This document shows, piece by piece, positions 9,163-18,963 of a stretch of DNA of 32,686 nt. This DNA comes from Entamoeba histolytica HM-1:IMSS (Eukaryota; Evosea; Mastigamoebida; Endamoebidae). The stretch lies in assembly GCF_000208925.1 (NCBI RefSeq), contig NW_001915002.1:1-32686 (forward strand), given 5' to 3'. How positions within the stretch are numbered: the stretch's first letter is position 1; the number at the start of each line of letters is the position of its first letter. Below the pieces are notes generated by a model. The model saw only the letters and a program-made list of their open reading frames with translations. It had not been told where the DNA came from and searched no databases. The position numbers and the translations under genes were made by a program.

Positions 9163-9838
9163 TAAAAAATTACTAAAATTTAGTTTTTCTTATAAGTTAT
9201 TTTTATATTGAGTCAAATAATATTTTTTTATTGTTTTTTCTTCTTTTCTTTGTTTTATGTTCAATTTTATTAAAGTTCATGCAATTTTCTATGGTATTTA
9301 ATATGTTTTATTGAAAAAATTGATATTCTTATTTAACTCTTTTTTTTTATTTAAGGATGTACTAACCAATTAATCAATTATCTTTTGTAACTATCAGAAA
9401 TTTTCATCTTAATCTATTTACAATTAATCTACTTATTTTAAATCATTAAAATAACCTAACACAAAAACTATTATTAATTATTAGTATTGTTACTTATTCT
9501 TATTATTTTTTATATTAAAAGTATGCATCACTATATGATAAATTATACAAATTTCTTTGATTTATAAAGTTTCATATTAACCATATCTTAATAAAAGAAA
9601 TATTTGAATATATTTGGTATATTTGATTCTAATTCTTATTGCAATTTGTACAAAAATAATGTCATATCTTTTCATAGTTAAATATATTTTTGATAGCTAT
9701 TATGTTTTTTAGCAATACTTAATATTCAGAATATCACTTAATTGGAGTATTAGACTAACAGAGAAACAATAAAAAAATAATATGAATAATTAAATAAAAA
9801 ATAATGAACATTTTAAACGAATAACTGACAGTTCAAGT
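9163..9838. other. Intergenic AT-rich sequence between convergent genes
   Basis: Shared 3' flank of the PARP gene and the minus-strand gene ending at 9839. T-rich just after the PARP stop, then mixed A/T. No open frame with domain features and no tRNA- or snRNA-like fold that I can see. Confidence 0.5.
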
Positions 9839-10573
9839 CTATTCAAAAGAACATAACTGCGATTTGTAATTACCAAACAAATCATAAACTTGATTCTGAC
9901 GTTCTAAAATATCTCTAACTAAATCACTTCGTTTAGTATCACAATTTTTTAAATACTTACTATACAATTTACTAAAAACTTTAACAGAATAACTTAATTG
10001 TCTTTGAAGATCATCATAACAACTATAAAGTTCTTGACTAATATTTTGTTTTAAATTTTTATGATGTAAAATATGAAATGGTGGATTAGAAATTTCTTCT
10101 TTCTTTTCTGTAGTTTCATTATCTTTCAATCTATAATACCCTCTGTCATGACAAAAGTCTTTTCCACATTCAATTAATGGACAATGATTAAGTGCATCAA
10201 GAATAGCTTTTTTCCATTGAGCTGTTTGAACTATACTTATTAATCTCTTTCTTTTCATTTCAGTTTCTTTTCTCTTATTATTTTTTGTATCTGAAATGAT
10301 AATTATTAACAAGAGATTTATTTAAAAACTATCTGTTATTAAATTTAACAAACATATCTTTAACTTCACTAACATAACCCAATGACTTTGAATAAATTCA
10401 TTAATGTCTGTCTTTATTGAATAACATTCCATTTCAGGATGAAGCATTTTAAGTGAACGTAATATCAACACACACAACTTAGTTGTTTTGATTTTTGGAT
10501 TAGTTATTTCAAACATTTTACTCTTTTGACATAAATAACAATAACATGGCTGTTGTGTTGTCTTCTTTTGCAT
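9839..10573 (-). CDS. Unrecognised two-exon protein, Cys/Lys-rich
   Basis: Two minus-strand frames join through a 63-nt intron. Exon 1 is 10573-10354, the intron 10353-10291 begins GTTTGT and ends TTTCAG, and exon 2 is 10290-9839. The spliced frame is intact and gives 223 aa; the junction codon is TAT, giving KIYTKNNKRK. The N-terminus has a Cys cluster (CYCYLCQ at 10-16). The middle has a basic patch and WKKAILDALNHC, followed by further Cys/His residues (ECGKDFCHDRG). The C-terminal third looks helical and possibly coiled coil. The Cys/His pattern could bind metal, but I do not recognise a family. The acceptor is CAG, where the other eight introns here use TAG. It could be a lineage-specific nuclear protein, but that is a guess. 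Confidence 0.72.
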
Positions 10574-11125
10574 AAGAAATAAATTCTAAGTTATTTTAAA
10601 CTTCCCAATTCTGTGTTTCATGTTTCGAACTTTTTTCCATTTAGGACGTTCATCTTCTTTTTAGTTTTGTCTTAATTAAATTCTGTTATCAATAACATAT
10701 TTCTTTGTTGTTATTCTAAAACTATATTTAAACCATTTTTAAATTATTCATTATAGTTATTAAATAATAATAAAATAACATCATTATGAATATTCCTTTT
10801 TCTATAAATTGTCTTTGGAGAATATTCAAATTTCAAAATCTGTTTTTCTTATAAATTAATACTTCAATTTTATTTTTGTTTTTAATTAATTATTCTTTTT
10901 CTCTATTGCGGGAAAGAAAAAATGTTTGTAATTGAATTAACTAATCATTGAGGTTAATATCATAAAGAAAAGAAAAAAAAATACTTGTTCAAGGTAACTA
11001 AGAAATAAGAATCTCTGAATTTCAATATTTTACTTCATTACTACAAAAAAAAGAGATAGGAAATAAAGTCTTATGACAAAAATGAGACGATAAAAAGAAA
11101 CAAATAAAACTAACAAAAGAATGAG
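10574..11125. other. Intergenic sequence between two minus-strand genes
   Basis: About 0.55 kb. It contains the promoter side of the two-exon gene ending at 10573 and the 3' flank of the PAP2 gene. The segment 10930-11110 is A-rich on the plus strand. No coding frame is convincing. Confidence 0.5.
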
Positions 11126-11920
11126 TTATTGCTTTTCTTCATCTTCAAGAGGGAATGGTTCTTGACTTTTCACAACGTCTTCAATCTTCAAATCATCAGA
11201 ATGTTCATCTGACAATCTTTTAAATTTAGAGCAATAAGACAAAAGAGCGAAGAAAATACCAATTAAAGAACCTGCAATAATATCACTAAAATTATGATGA
11301 TAATCACGGGTTCTACTTATTGCAACAGTACCAGCAATAATAAATGGTAAAAGGACAATTAACATTCTCCAAGATTCATGACTTGCAATACTAAAAGCAT
11401 GAATTTGACCAGCAATAAGAAGTGCTAAGAAAGTCATTCCATTAAAAATGGCTGATGAATGTCCAGAAGGAAAACTCATATAAGCGTCATTAATTTCATT
11501 TGGCTTAGCATCAATCCTTGCATAAAAATGAGGACGAGGACGACCAGCAAAAATTTTGCCCATGTTTGTTACACCAAGACACATAGAAGCAGAAAGACCT
11601 AATGAAAGTAATGAAAATAAAAGAAATAGTGATGACTTTTTCTTTATGGTTATTAAAAGAATAGTTAAAACAGGTGGAATATATCCAATAATAATGCATG
11701 CCCATGTCGGTACTGAAGAACTATATAGTGGATATAAAACATTCACATTTTCTCGGTCTTTTGGAATATCCATATGGTGTGGAGTAACAAAAACACAAAC
11801 AATAGATATTATAACAAAAATAACAATAACTACAATATCATAAATAACATTCAACAAAACACTTTTATGAAGTAAAGGGAGATATAATTGTTGAAGGATA
11901 TCCATTTTAAAAGCTACCAC
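11126..11920 (-). CDS. PAP2-superfamily lipid phosphate phosphatase
   Basis: A 264-aa multi-pass membrane protein with all three signature blocks of the lipid phosphate phosphatase/PAP2 family: KIFAGRPRP at 122-130, PSGHSS at 151-156 and SRTRDYHHNFSD at 202-213. The last block holds the nucleophilic His (H209 by the SRxxxxxHxxxD pattern), and H154 is the expected acid. About six hydrophobic segments surround them (near 22-45, 72-90, 98-118, 158-176, 186-201 and 214-230). It should remove phosphate from phosphatidate, lysophosphatidate or a similar lipid at the lumenal/outer face. The acidic C-terminal tail (DDLKIEDVV, PLEDEEKQ) is probably cytosolic. An alternative start is Met6. Single exon. 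The lipid preference cannot be read from sequence. Confidence 0.93.
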   Translation of the reverse strand: MVAFKMDILQQLYLPLLHKSVLLNVIYDIVVIVIFVIISIVCVFVTPHHMDIPKDRENVNVLYPLYSSSVPTWACIIIGYIPPVLTILLITIKKKSSLFLLFSLLSLGLSASMCLGVTNMGKIFAGRPRPHFYARIDAKPNEINDAYMSFPSGHSSAIFNGMTFLALLIAGQIHAFSIASHESWRMLIVLLPFIIAGTVAISRTRDYHHNFSDIIAGSLIGIFFALLSYCSKFKRLSDEHSDDLKIEDVVKSQEPFPLEDEEKQ

Positions 11921-12025
11921 AAATTTGAAATTATAAGATTTTGCATATTTTCAAGATTTAGAGATTGCAAATAAAACAAAAAACTAACTAGAAGCTGAAA
12001 AAAGTCAAAGAAATCAATCTTCTAA

Positions 12026-12644
12026 TCAATCTACTATTGATAATACACCAAGATGAATTAATGAATCAACTGTTGAATTTCTTAACACACATTGGACTTC
12101 ACTATTATCCAATTTTAATAATCCATTTGTTGTATAAATGCTTGGATTTTGTGGCAAATCATCCATTCCTTTAGTAACATTTGCCCGAACATTAATATAA
12201 TTGTTAATAGGTGGATAAAGGGTATCACTTACAACATCAACTTCACTATTAACACCATATTCACCAACAATTTTACAATATTGCTTAAAGTATTGAATTT
12301 CATCATTAGTCATTGACGCACGAATATTTACTGGAAGTGCTGTTCCAATTTCCCATCGAATATTTTCAATACGTTTTAATCGTTCACTCCTATTAATAAA
12401 TAAGACTATTCAAAATAAAGAATACCAAATTAACAAACAAATAAATTTCATACAAATCTTTTAATCGTTGACGAAGTGCATTAGCATACACCATTCGTGG
12501 ATTCAATATTTGTGATTCTTTAAATCCAGTTAGTTCTTCTTTTATTTGTTCAATTAATTCTTTGTTTGGTGGAGGTAAAGTATTTCCACTACGGTCTAAT
12601 TCTTTAATAGCTTCAACAAGTTTTTCATGAATGATTGATGCCAT
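12026..12644 (-). CDS. PSF1: GINS complex subunit PSF1
   Basis: Two exons: 12644-12439 and 12389-12026. The 49-nt intron 12438-12390 begins GTTTGTTAATTT and ends TTAATAG; the spliced frame is 189 aa. The product matches Psf1. Its A domain has the segment LDRSGNTLPPPNKELIEQI near 16-34, then the helical stretch NPRMVYANALRQRLKDLYEIY, and after the junction SERLKRIENIRWEIG, the hallmark RI..[IL]RWE segment. The C-terminal B-domain-like part ends in LLKLDNSEVQCVLRNST and HLGVLSIVD. Psf1 with Psf2, Psf3 and Sld5 forms GINS, the Cdc45-MCM partner in the replicative helicase. It is transcribed divergently from the HSF gene, with 97 bp between start codons. Without splicing the protein would stop after the first half, so the intron is essential to the call. 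Confidence 0.9.
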
Positions 12645-12741
12645 TAATCCCCCCTATTTTGTAGTATATTCTGAGATCTTCTTCAACCATCTATTTCATT
12701 TACAGAAAAGATCTTATGATCTCATAAATTCCTGTTTTAAA
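12645..12741. promoter_or_regulatory. Shared divergent promoter of PSF1 and HSF
   Basis: 97 bp separate the two start codons. AGATCTT occurs at 12674-12680 and again at 12709-12715 (the core AGATCT is palindromic). The stretch ends in ttcctgttttaaa just before the HSF ATG. I see no canonical nGAAnnTTCn heat-shock element array in it. Confidence 0.45.
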
Positions 12742-14059
12742 ATGAGTGAACCACAAACAGAAAAAATTGGATGTATTCCTGAAGCCACTATTGCTGGTAT
12801 TCCTGTTGACAAAAGCCCTATTGATGATTCAAATAATGTTGAACTTCCACCACCAGGAACATCAGTTGTTGCTTTCATTTCAAAGTTATATGAATTAGTC
12901 AATAATCCAGAAACTCAAAACTTTGTTTGTTTATTTTTTTTTTATTAGAAATAGTGTGTTACATGTAATTATTATTATTATATTCGATTCGTTTAACTAA
13001 TTTTACGTTAAAATGAGTCGGTGTTATGTCAATTTTTTTATGAAAAGACAAATAAATAACTTGCAATTTCTTTTAAAAAAATAAATGATTTATGAATAGA
13101 TTTGTTGGAGTAATGAATTTAATAAAAAAGCTATTATGATTCCTGATCCTGTTGAGTTCTCAAAACAGATATTACCTAAATTTTTCAAACATTCTAATAT
13201 TTGTTCGTTTGTTAGACAACTTAATATATATGGATTTAGAAAGGTTTGTTTTTCTATATTTTTAATTATTATTAATATTTTATGGACCATTTTTGGTCTA
13301 TTAGTTTTCATTTTTATTTGACTCAAAATCTTCTCTTAGTACATACACTAAAAAGTTTTTATTCCATTGTTTATTTATTTTGTAATTAATTTATAGTTAG
13401 AAACTCAAACTGGATTTTGTTTTCGACATGAAAGTTTCATTGCTGGTCATCCTGAATTACTTCCTAATATCCAACGAAAAAAACCAACTCCTCATAGAAA
13501 AAAACAACCTGGTGATGATACTACTTCATTGTATCAATATTTACTCACACAACTCATGCAATTGCAAAAACAAAACGTAGAAACACAAACCCAAATAAAT
13601 ACACTAAAGGAAATGCTTTATCAATTAAAAATGAGAGAAGATACCTTGGAAATGAAATTATATCGTCTTTCTGAAACAGTTATGCCAAGCTTAAATTATG
13701 GTTCAATGGCATTCAATCCTAGTCTTCTTCCTCAAATGGTAAATCAACAAAATACATCTTCTACTACAATGTCAAATGGAAATGACGCAGCAATGTCAAA
13801 TTTTAGTTCATTGATTAATTTTTCTACTCAAAACGCAGTGCAACAACCCTCAAATCAACAAACAGTACATTCACAAACATCACCTCAAAACAATGGTCTT
13901 CAAACACCAAATCAAACCCAACAATTAGCTGCTGCTTTGTCTCAATGGAACCAACAAAAAAATTCAGAAGACCAACCACAACCTTCATCAAATCAACAAG
14001 GAGACTCGAATGGGTTTGTCCAATGGGATTTTCAATCCCAAATTCCATGGAAGTTTTAA
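12742..14059 (+). CDS. Heat shock transcription factor (three exons)
   Basis: Exons 12742-12924, 13100-13243 and 13397-14059 splice to a 329-aa protein. Introns are 12925-13099 (175 nt) and 13244-13396 (153 nt), both GTTTGT...TAG. Residues about 41-138 form the HSF winged-helix DNA-binding domain: FISKLYELVNNPE, then ICWSNEFNKKA (W64), FSKQILPKFFKHSN, SFVRQLNIYGFRK (97-109, recognition helix region), and FRHESFIAGHPELLPNIQRKK. A heptad-like coiled coil at about 152-200 should give oligomerisation. The C-terminal 120 residues are rich in Gln, Asn and Ser and probably activate transcription. Intron 1 cuts just before the conserved ICWS and intron 2 just after GFRK. The start Met lies directly after the divergent promoter. 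The two introns are about three times longer than the other introns in the window. Confidence 0.93.
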
Positions 14060-15679
14060 GGGTGTATTTCTTTATTTATTGACTTTAAGAGTGGTTGTGT
14101 CTTTGTTTTATTTTTATTTTTTCCTTCAGAATTATTTAGAAAATTATTTACTCAATTAAAAGAATATTATTTCTTGTTGATTCGTCTTTTTTCTATAATT
14201 AAATATGATTCGTATTTTTAATGATTTTAGAGATGTGAAGTTGATATAGTAGAGACAAAATATACAAACATTAAAGTGAATATAAACCATTATTTCAGTA
14301 TCACAATTTTTATATGATTACGATGAAGTAAATTAATAAGAAATATAATAAATAATAATAGAAAGAATGAAATAAAATAATATGAAAGAATAATAAGAAA
14401 ATAAAAAAGATATAAAATGAAGATAATAATAAATGAAATTATAAATAATATAATGATAATAATAATGATATATTCAATCATAAAATAAGAAAGAAATGAT
14501 AATTCAATGAGATTAGTTGAGCTGTTGAAATTTAAATAAGAAGATAAAAAAAAGAATGAAAATGAAAGAAGAATGAAAAGATATTAAAACAAATAAAACA
14601 AAAGAAGAATGATTTATTCATAAAATATGTTGAAATTCTATTTATTATTTAATTTATTTAATTTATTTTAATTTATTTTAATTTATTTTAATTTATTTTA
14701 ATTTATTTTAATTTATTTTAATTTATTTTAATGTTGTATATTGTGATTAATATCATTTGATGAATAATTGTGTGTTTTATTAATATTTATTTGAATATGA
14801 TTTATTTCATTCTTATCAGTATAGTATATCTGTTGTCAGTATATTTCATCTCATTTGATTTATCATTTTCTATTTCATGCTTCTTCTTATCTTTCAATTT
14901 TGCTCATTAAAAAATATAAATTATTTGTTTGTATTTGAGTTTAAGGAGTGTTTCCACTTTCTTATACTCTCACATTCACTGTGTGGCATTAAAACATTGT
15001 GATTATTCTTGGGTTTCTCTTTGAGTGTTATTGAACTTATCATTTCTTCTTTCATTCATTCAAATTACAATGAAATGACACAAAATTATCTTATTATTCA
15101 TTATTTTGTGTTGCATATCAGAATTTTGATGATATTAATAATATCATTGACTCAAAATAAGATGAAAAACAAGAAATGTGAATTTGTTGTTTGTTCATTG
15201 AAAAGACATTTGTTTCAATTTCATGAAATACAAATTCATTTGAATGTGCTTGTCATTATCATTCATTGTTATTGATTTTACTCATTCTTTTGTCACTAAA
15301 ATGTACATCATCATTTGATTCATTTAATCCTCGATTTCTCTACTTTCTCTATGATGTAATTGAAATGTAATTTTATAGAACTATTTGTGAGTGAAATACA
15401 TTGTTTGTCACTCTATTCTGGTTCAATGAGAGAAATGAAATGAGGTGATAAAATAAATGATAGATTGTGTATTGTTGATGGTTATGTTCATGGGTGATAG
15501 ATTTTGTTTTGAGGAGGGTGTGTTTAATTATTGGCATGACACTCACATCAACAATCTGATTTGTTGAGATTATTTCTTTGATTGATGAAATGTGAAGATT
15601 AAAAAAAGAAAGAAATGTGAAGATTGAAAAGAAAAAGAAAAAAAGAAGAACTTAAAAAATGGAATGATAAATTGAATTA
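14060..15679. other. Gene-free low-complexity region
   Basis: About 1.6 kb. 14320-14620 is A/G-rich on the plus strand, like the blocks in 3.1-4.9 kb. A perfect 10-bp tandem repeat follows at 14661-14730. 14900-15560 is less AT-skewed and has longer mixed-base words, but I find no frame with family features. 15590-15660 is a purine tract just before the next gene. Confidence 0.5.
14651..14730. repeat. Tandem repeat of a 10-bp unit, seven perfect copies
   Basis: The unit atttatttta is repeated head to tail seven times without change at 14661-14730, preceded by a near copy aatttattta at 14651-14660. Perfect copies suggest recent slippage, so the array length is likely to vary between isolates. 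Confidence 0.9.
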
Positions 15680-16324
15680 ATGTCTGGAAAGAAATTACCA
15701 TATATTGAATTTAAGAATTATCAAGTTTATCAAGAAAGCATACTTATTGGAATTATTGCACTTTATGGAACAATTAATATTAGTATTCGTGGGAAAAAAA
15801 CAGATAAAGAAATATTACCATTTCTTCTTATTAATAAAATTCAAATATATGGAGAAGATCCTATTTATTGTAATGATTTAATTACAACTAAATGTGAAGA
15901 CATCAAATTCTATGAAATAAAACATGGACTTAATATCAAAACAGCTTTAAGACGTTTTCATAAAAATAAAATTATAGAATCACTTCATTTTTTAATGGAT
16001 ATTTTATTTCTTTTAGGTATCAATTTTAATACGTATATCACAAATGGTAAAAATGGTGCTATTCGTGCTGAAACTATCCGTTTTATTCATTTACAAAATG
16101 GTAGACTTTTATCATCTGATGACATTAAACATATTGGTAATCTTATTTACCACTCTATCATTGACAACTTAAAATTCCATCAATCCGTCTCTCTTAATCC
16201 TACTCATCCTCTTCTTTCTCATCTCTTTGACCATCCTTCTTCTACTTCTTCTATCTCTCTTTCTTCTTCTTGTCTTCCTTTATCCATTCCTTCTCTCTCT
16301 ACTCACTCTTTCTCTTCTGTTTAA
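15680..16324 (+). CDS. Small basic protein, unrecognised family, member A
   Basis: A 214-aa protein. I do not recognise a named domain, but it aligns end to end with the two minus-strand proteins at 22671-23261 and 24521-25126. Shared landmarks here are ESILIGIIALYGTINISIRGKK near 19-40, GLNIKTALRRFHKNK near 84-98, LMDILFLLGINF near 104-115, IRFIHLQNGRLLSSDDIKHIGNLI near 133-156. Member A departs from the others by a Ser/Leu/Pro-rich tail (about 180-214) encoded by a polypyrimidine tract that continues past the stop. The conserved basic residues could contact nucleic acid, but this is inference. Single exon. Confidence 0.8.
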   Translation: MSGKKLPYIEFKNYQVYQESILIGIIALYGTINISIRGKKTDKEILPFLLINKIQIYGEDPIYCNDLITTKCEDIKFYEIKHGLNIKTALRRFHKNKIIESLHFLMDILFLLGINFNTYITNGKNGAIRAETIRFIHLQNGRLLSSDDIKHIGNLIYHSIIDNLKFHQSVSLNPTHPLLSHLFDHPSSTSSISLSSSCLPLSIPSLSTHSFSSV

Positions 16325-16430
16325 TCTTTCTTCTTTTTCATTTTTCTTCTTCTCTTTGTTTTTTTTAATCTAATTCTTATTATCTTTATTTTAAAATTTG
16401 TTTTTTTGTTTTTTTTTTCACAAAACATGT
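16190..16430 (+). repeat. Polypyrimidine tract spanning the 3' end of member A
   Basis: The plus strand is almost all C and T from about 16190 through the stop at 16322-16324 to about 16430, with repeated ttctt, ctct and tctttctt words. It encodes the Ser/Leu-rich tail of member A and then continues untranslated. A complementary purine-rich tract lies just upstream of the same gene (15590-15660). Confidence 0.6.
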
Positions 16431-16515
16431 TTAAGGAATTTAAAACAGGAATAAAACCGAGATATTTTACGGTTAATATTAAATTTTTCATCTAGAAAGA
16501 TCTATTTAATTACAT

Positions 16516-18027
16516 ATGATTATTGTGTTATTGAGTTTAATTAATTTAGTGTTTGGTCAAGTGACAGGTTGTATGACAAGATGGTATACAGCCATTAGTG
16601 ATAATATTGGAAGTTCGAATGGAATGGTAGCAAGTCAAGTAATAAGAAATCCAGATTGCTTTAATCAAATAAATGAATATAAAAGACTTGTTGCAGGACA
16701 TTTAACAAATATGGAATGTTATATTTATGAAAAGCACCTAACTAAACGAATTTCTGATTATAATTCTAGTAGATGTGGTCAATGTTTGGAAATTACAGGA
16801 CCTACTCAAAGACCATTTGTATGTATGATAGCAGGAACATTTAAAACAAAACCAAACCACAATCTAACAGAATCTGATTTAGAAAGAATTGTATTTGTAA
16901 ATGATGATAATTATAATTATATTGCAACCATTGTACATGCATCTGCGAACCATGCAACTCAAGTAACTGTAAGAGCTATTTCTTGTCCATTTCAGTACAA
17001 TCCATCACTTGTAATAATTGGTGAAGATTTATTAAGAAAAGAAATGGTAAAAGTTCAAGTGATTAATTCTAATACTATTCATAAGTATCTCATCTATGAA
17101 AATAAACAATATAGAATGAATAATGAAGATGGAACTTATTCCCTTCCATTATTCACTAATAAAACAATAAAATTAGTTTCATGGAATGACCGACAGATTG
17201 TTTTTAAGAACGTTAGTACAATAAATAATTCTTCATATTTTACTGGTGAGACACAATTTACTGAATTGGATAGGTCAAATCGTTGTAAATTTATACCACA
17301 AAATCAAACATTTGGTCCAATAGTTTCAGCAATGGATAATTCCCCAATTAATAGATATTTTACATGGACTCCAACACTTCTTTATTCAAATGAAACAAAA
17401 AAAGTATTTAACATATTTGGAACCAATCAATTAGTATTTGATAATAATTTAAAAAACGCATTATTTACTTTTACCTATCCTTCTGTTATGAAACTTACAG
17501 AAATATTTAAAGTATTTGTTCTTTATTTTAAATTTAATTCAAAGGAAAACATATTAATTAATTCATTTAAACTTATAATTGAAGATTTTAATGATAAACT
17601 TGGTATTACTCAACAAACTATTTGTTCATTAGATCAAATGAAAATAACAACACTTGAAAATGAAATGAAAATTGAACTTTCTTTAAATTCACAACAGTGT
17701 GAAGGATTTGTAAGTGGTATTCAAATGAACATAACAACAGGACCAACAACCAACTTAATTTTAAAAAAAGCTCAATTCAGTTATCAAGACACTTATAATG
17801 AAGTGAATCAATGTGGGTTTGAAACGTTGTATTGTAATACAATGGAATGTACTCCTGAAGAAAAGTTTAGAAAAGGATGTGAACCAAATTGTGGGTCATG
17901 TGTTGTTGGGTATCAATGCAATTCTCTAGGAAAATGTGTGAAAAAACAACCAAAAAATACAAGAAATAGTGGGAATATTATACCAATCACTATGTCTTTA
18001 TTTATTGTAATAGCCTTTGTATTCTAA
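16516..18027 (+). CDS. Secreted, probably GPI-anchored expansin-like protein
   Basis: A 503-aa protein with a signal peptide (1-14, cleavage likely after VFG) and a C-terminal hydrophobic tail (about 486-503) preceded by small polar residues (NSGN), the layout of a GPI-attachment signal. The first 160 residues resemble the expansin/barwin double-psi beta-barrel: TRWYTA near 21, Cys48, Cys68, CGQCLEITGP at 87-96 and AISCPF at 154-159. The aspartate usually found before the final Cys (DxC in expansins) is not present, so wall-loosening activity is uncertain. A middle segment (about 170-420) resembles no family I know and has several N-glycosylation sequons. A Cys-rich EGF-like module lies at about 430-470. 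Dictyostelium has related expansin-like proteins; in Entamoeba a role in cyst-wall or surface matrix binding is a guess. Convergent with the RING gene, 24 bp between stops. Confidence 0.72.
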   Translation: MIIVLLSLINLVFGQVTGCMTRWYTAISDNIGSSNGMVASQVIRNPDCFNQINEYKRLVAGHLTNMECYIYEKHLTKRISDYNSSRCGQCLEITGPTQRPFVCMIAGTFKTKPNHNLTESDLERIVFVNDDNYNYIATIVHASANHATQVTVRAISCPFQYNPSLVIIGEDLLRKEMVKVQVINSNTIHKYLIYENKQYRMNNEDGTYSLPLFTNKTIKLVSWNDRQIVFKNVSTINNSSYFTGETQFTELDRSNRCKFIPQNQTFGPIVSAMDNSPINRYFTWTPTLLYSNETKKVFNIFGTNQLVFDNNLKNALFTFTYPSVMKLTEIFKVFVLYFKFNSKENILINSFKLIIEDFNDKLGITQQTICSLDQMKITTLENEMKIELSLNSQQCEGFVSGIQMNITTGPTTNLILKKAQFSYQDTYNEVNQCGFETLYCNTMECTPEEKFRKGCEPNCGSCVVGYQCNSLGKCVKKQPKNTRNSGNIIPITMSLFIVIAFVF

Positions 18028-18051
18028 TTGAATTGAGGTGTGTCATTTATT

Positions 18052-18477
18052 TTAATTCATCCATAGAAGAAGTATAAAAATGGATACAACACATATAATT
18101 CCAAGAACAAACCATCTTGGAATAGTAAATAATTGTCTTTCTTGTTCAACTGTCATAGATGGATTTGAGTCAAGGTTGAATAAATTTAAAAAAGTAGTGA
18201 AAAGTGTTTCTTCACTTGTCTCATAATGTTGAGCTGGTCGTTGGTTAATATTATCTTGATCTTCATTCGAATTATTCACTTTATTATTAATTGGGGCATT
18301 AGTACCATCTTCATTAAATATTGAAACTAATGAATCTAACGTTATTGGATTACCACAAAAGGGACAATATCCAGGTACTTTATCTTTAATACATTTCCAA
18401 CAAAAGGTATGACCACATTGTGTGATAATAGGTTGTTTAGGTTCATTATAACATATTAAACATTGTAACTCAGACAT
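18052..18477 (-). CDS. Tail-anchored RING-type E3 ubiquitin ligase, RNF5/RMA1-like
   Basis: A 141-aa protein. A C3HC4 RING finger occupies residues 6-41 with all eight ligands: C6, C9, C21, H23, C26, C29, C38 and C41. A polar Asn-rich linker follows, then one hydrophobic segment at about 122-140 that ends the protein. This is the layout of the RNF5/RNF185/RMA1 class of endoplasmic-reticulum E3 ligases, which act in disposal of misfolded membrane proteins with a cytosolic RING. Localisation and substrates are inferred from the class only. Single exon, start supported because the RING begins at residue 6. It converges on the expansin-like gene, so the two transcripts probably overlap at their 3' ends. 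Confidence 0.9.
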   Translation of the reverse strand: MSELQCLICYNEPKQPIITQCGHTFCWKCIKDKVPGYCPFCGNPITLDSLVSIFNEDGTNAPINNKVNNSNEDQDNINQRPAQHYETSEETLFTTFLNLFNLDSNPSMTVEQERQLFTIPRWFVLGIICVVSIFILLLWMN

Positions 18478-18963
18478 ACTGTTATAAATTTTTTTTAGTT
18501 CTTATTTAACAATTCATAAAATACTATAAAATATAAAATTTATTCCCTTAAAAGAAAATATAAAACCATATTCATTTTATTAAGAAAGAAGAGTAATTAA
18601 TTTACTTTTAGTACTATCAAAAAGAGGTGACTAATTTTTTATTTCAATAACCAAATTATTCTATGATAATGTGTTATGTAGTAAACAATATTATTTCTAT
18701 TCAAAACTATAAAAATTGATTAATAAAAAACTTCTCAAGACTATAAATTATTGTTATGGAGGAAATAATTAGTTAAAACAACTTTAATGTTAGAAAGTAT
18801 TTATTAAATGATAATACAATAAATATCTTTAGATAAAAAAAAAAGAACCATTAAAATATGTTTGTTTATTAACTTAATGATATTAAAAAGAAAAATCTTT
18901 TCATTCATTAAATTTTTGATACTTTTAAAATAATTATAAAAAAAAATGAGCAGTAATATTAAA
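18478..18963. other. Intergenic AT-rich sequence between RING and TMK genes
   Basis: About 0.5 kb holding the promoter side of the RING gene and the 3' flank of the kinase gene. A/T-rich with no frame or RNA feature I can support. Confidence 0.5.

Noticed and set aside
9163..9838. Possible tRNA or snRNA gene in the gap after PARP
   Set aside because: No tRNA arm pattern or pol III box pair is visible and the sequence is plain AT-rich.
12645..12741. Heat-shock elements for HSF autoregulation
   Set aside because: No array of alternating GAA and TTC at the proper spacing; only isolated ttc words.
13136..13321. A separate 61-codon frame starting MIPDPVEF
   Set aside because: It is exon 2 of the HSF gene read into its second intron, not an independent gene.
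15009..15275. An 88-codon plus-strand frame in the second desert
   Set aside because: No domain, hydrophobic and Ile/His-rich in the way expected from random AT-rich sequence; no GTTTGT intron joins it to anything.
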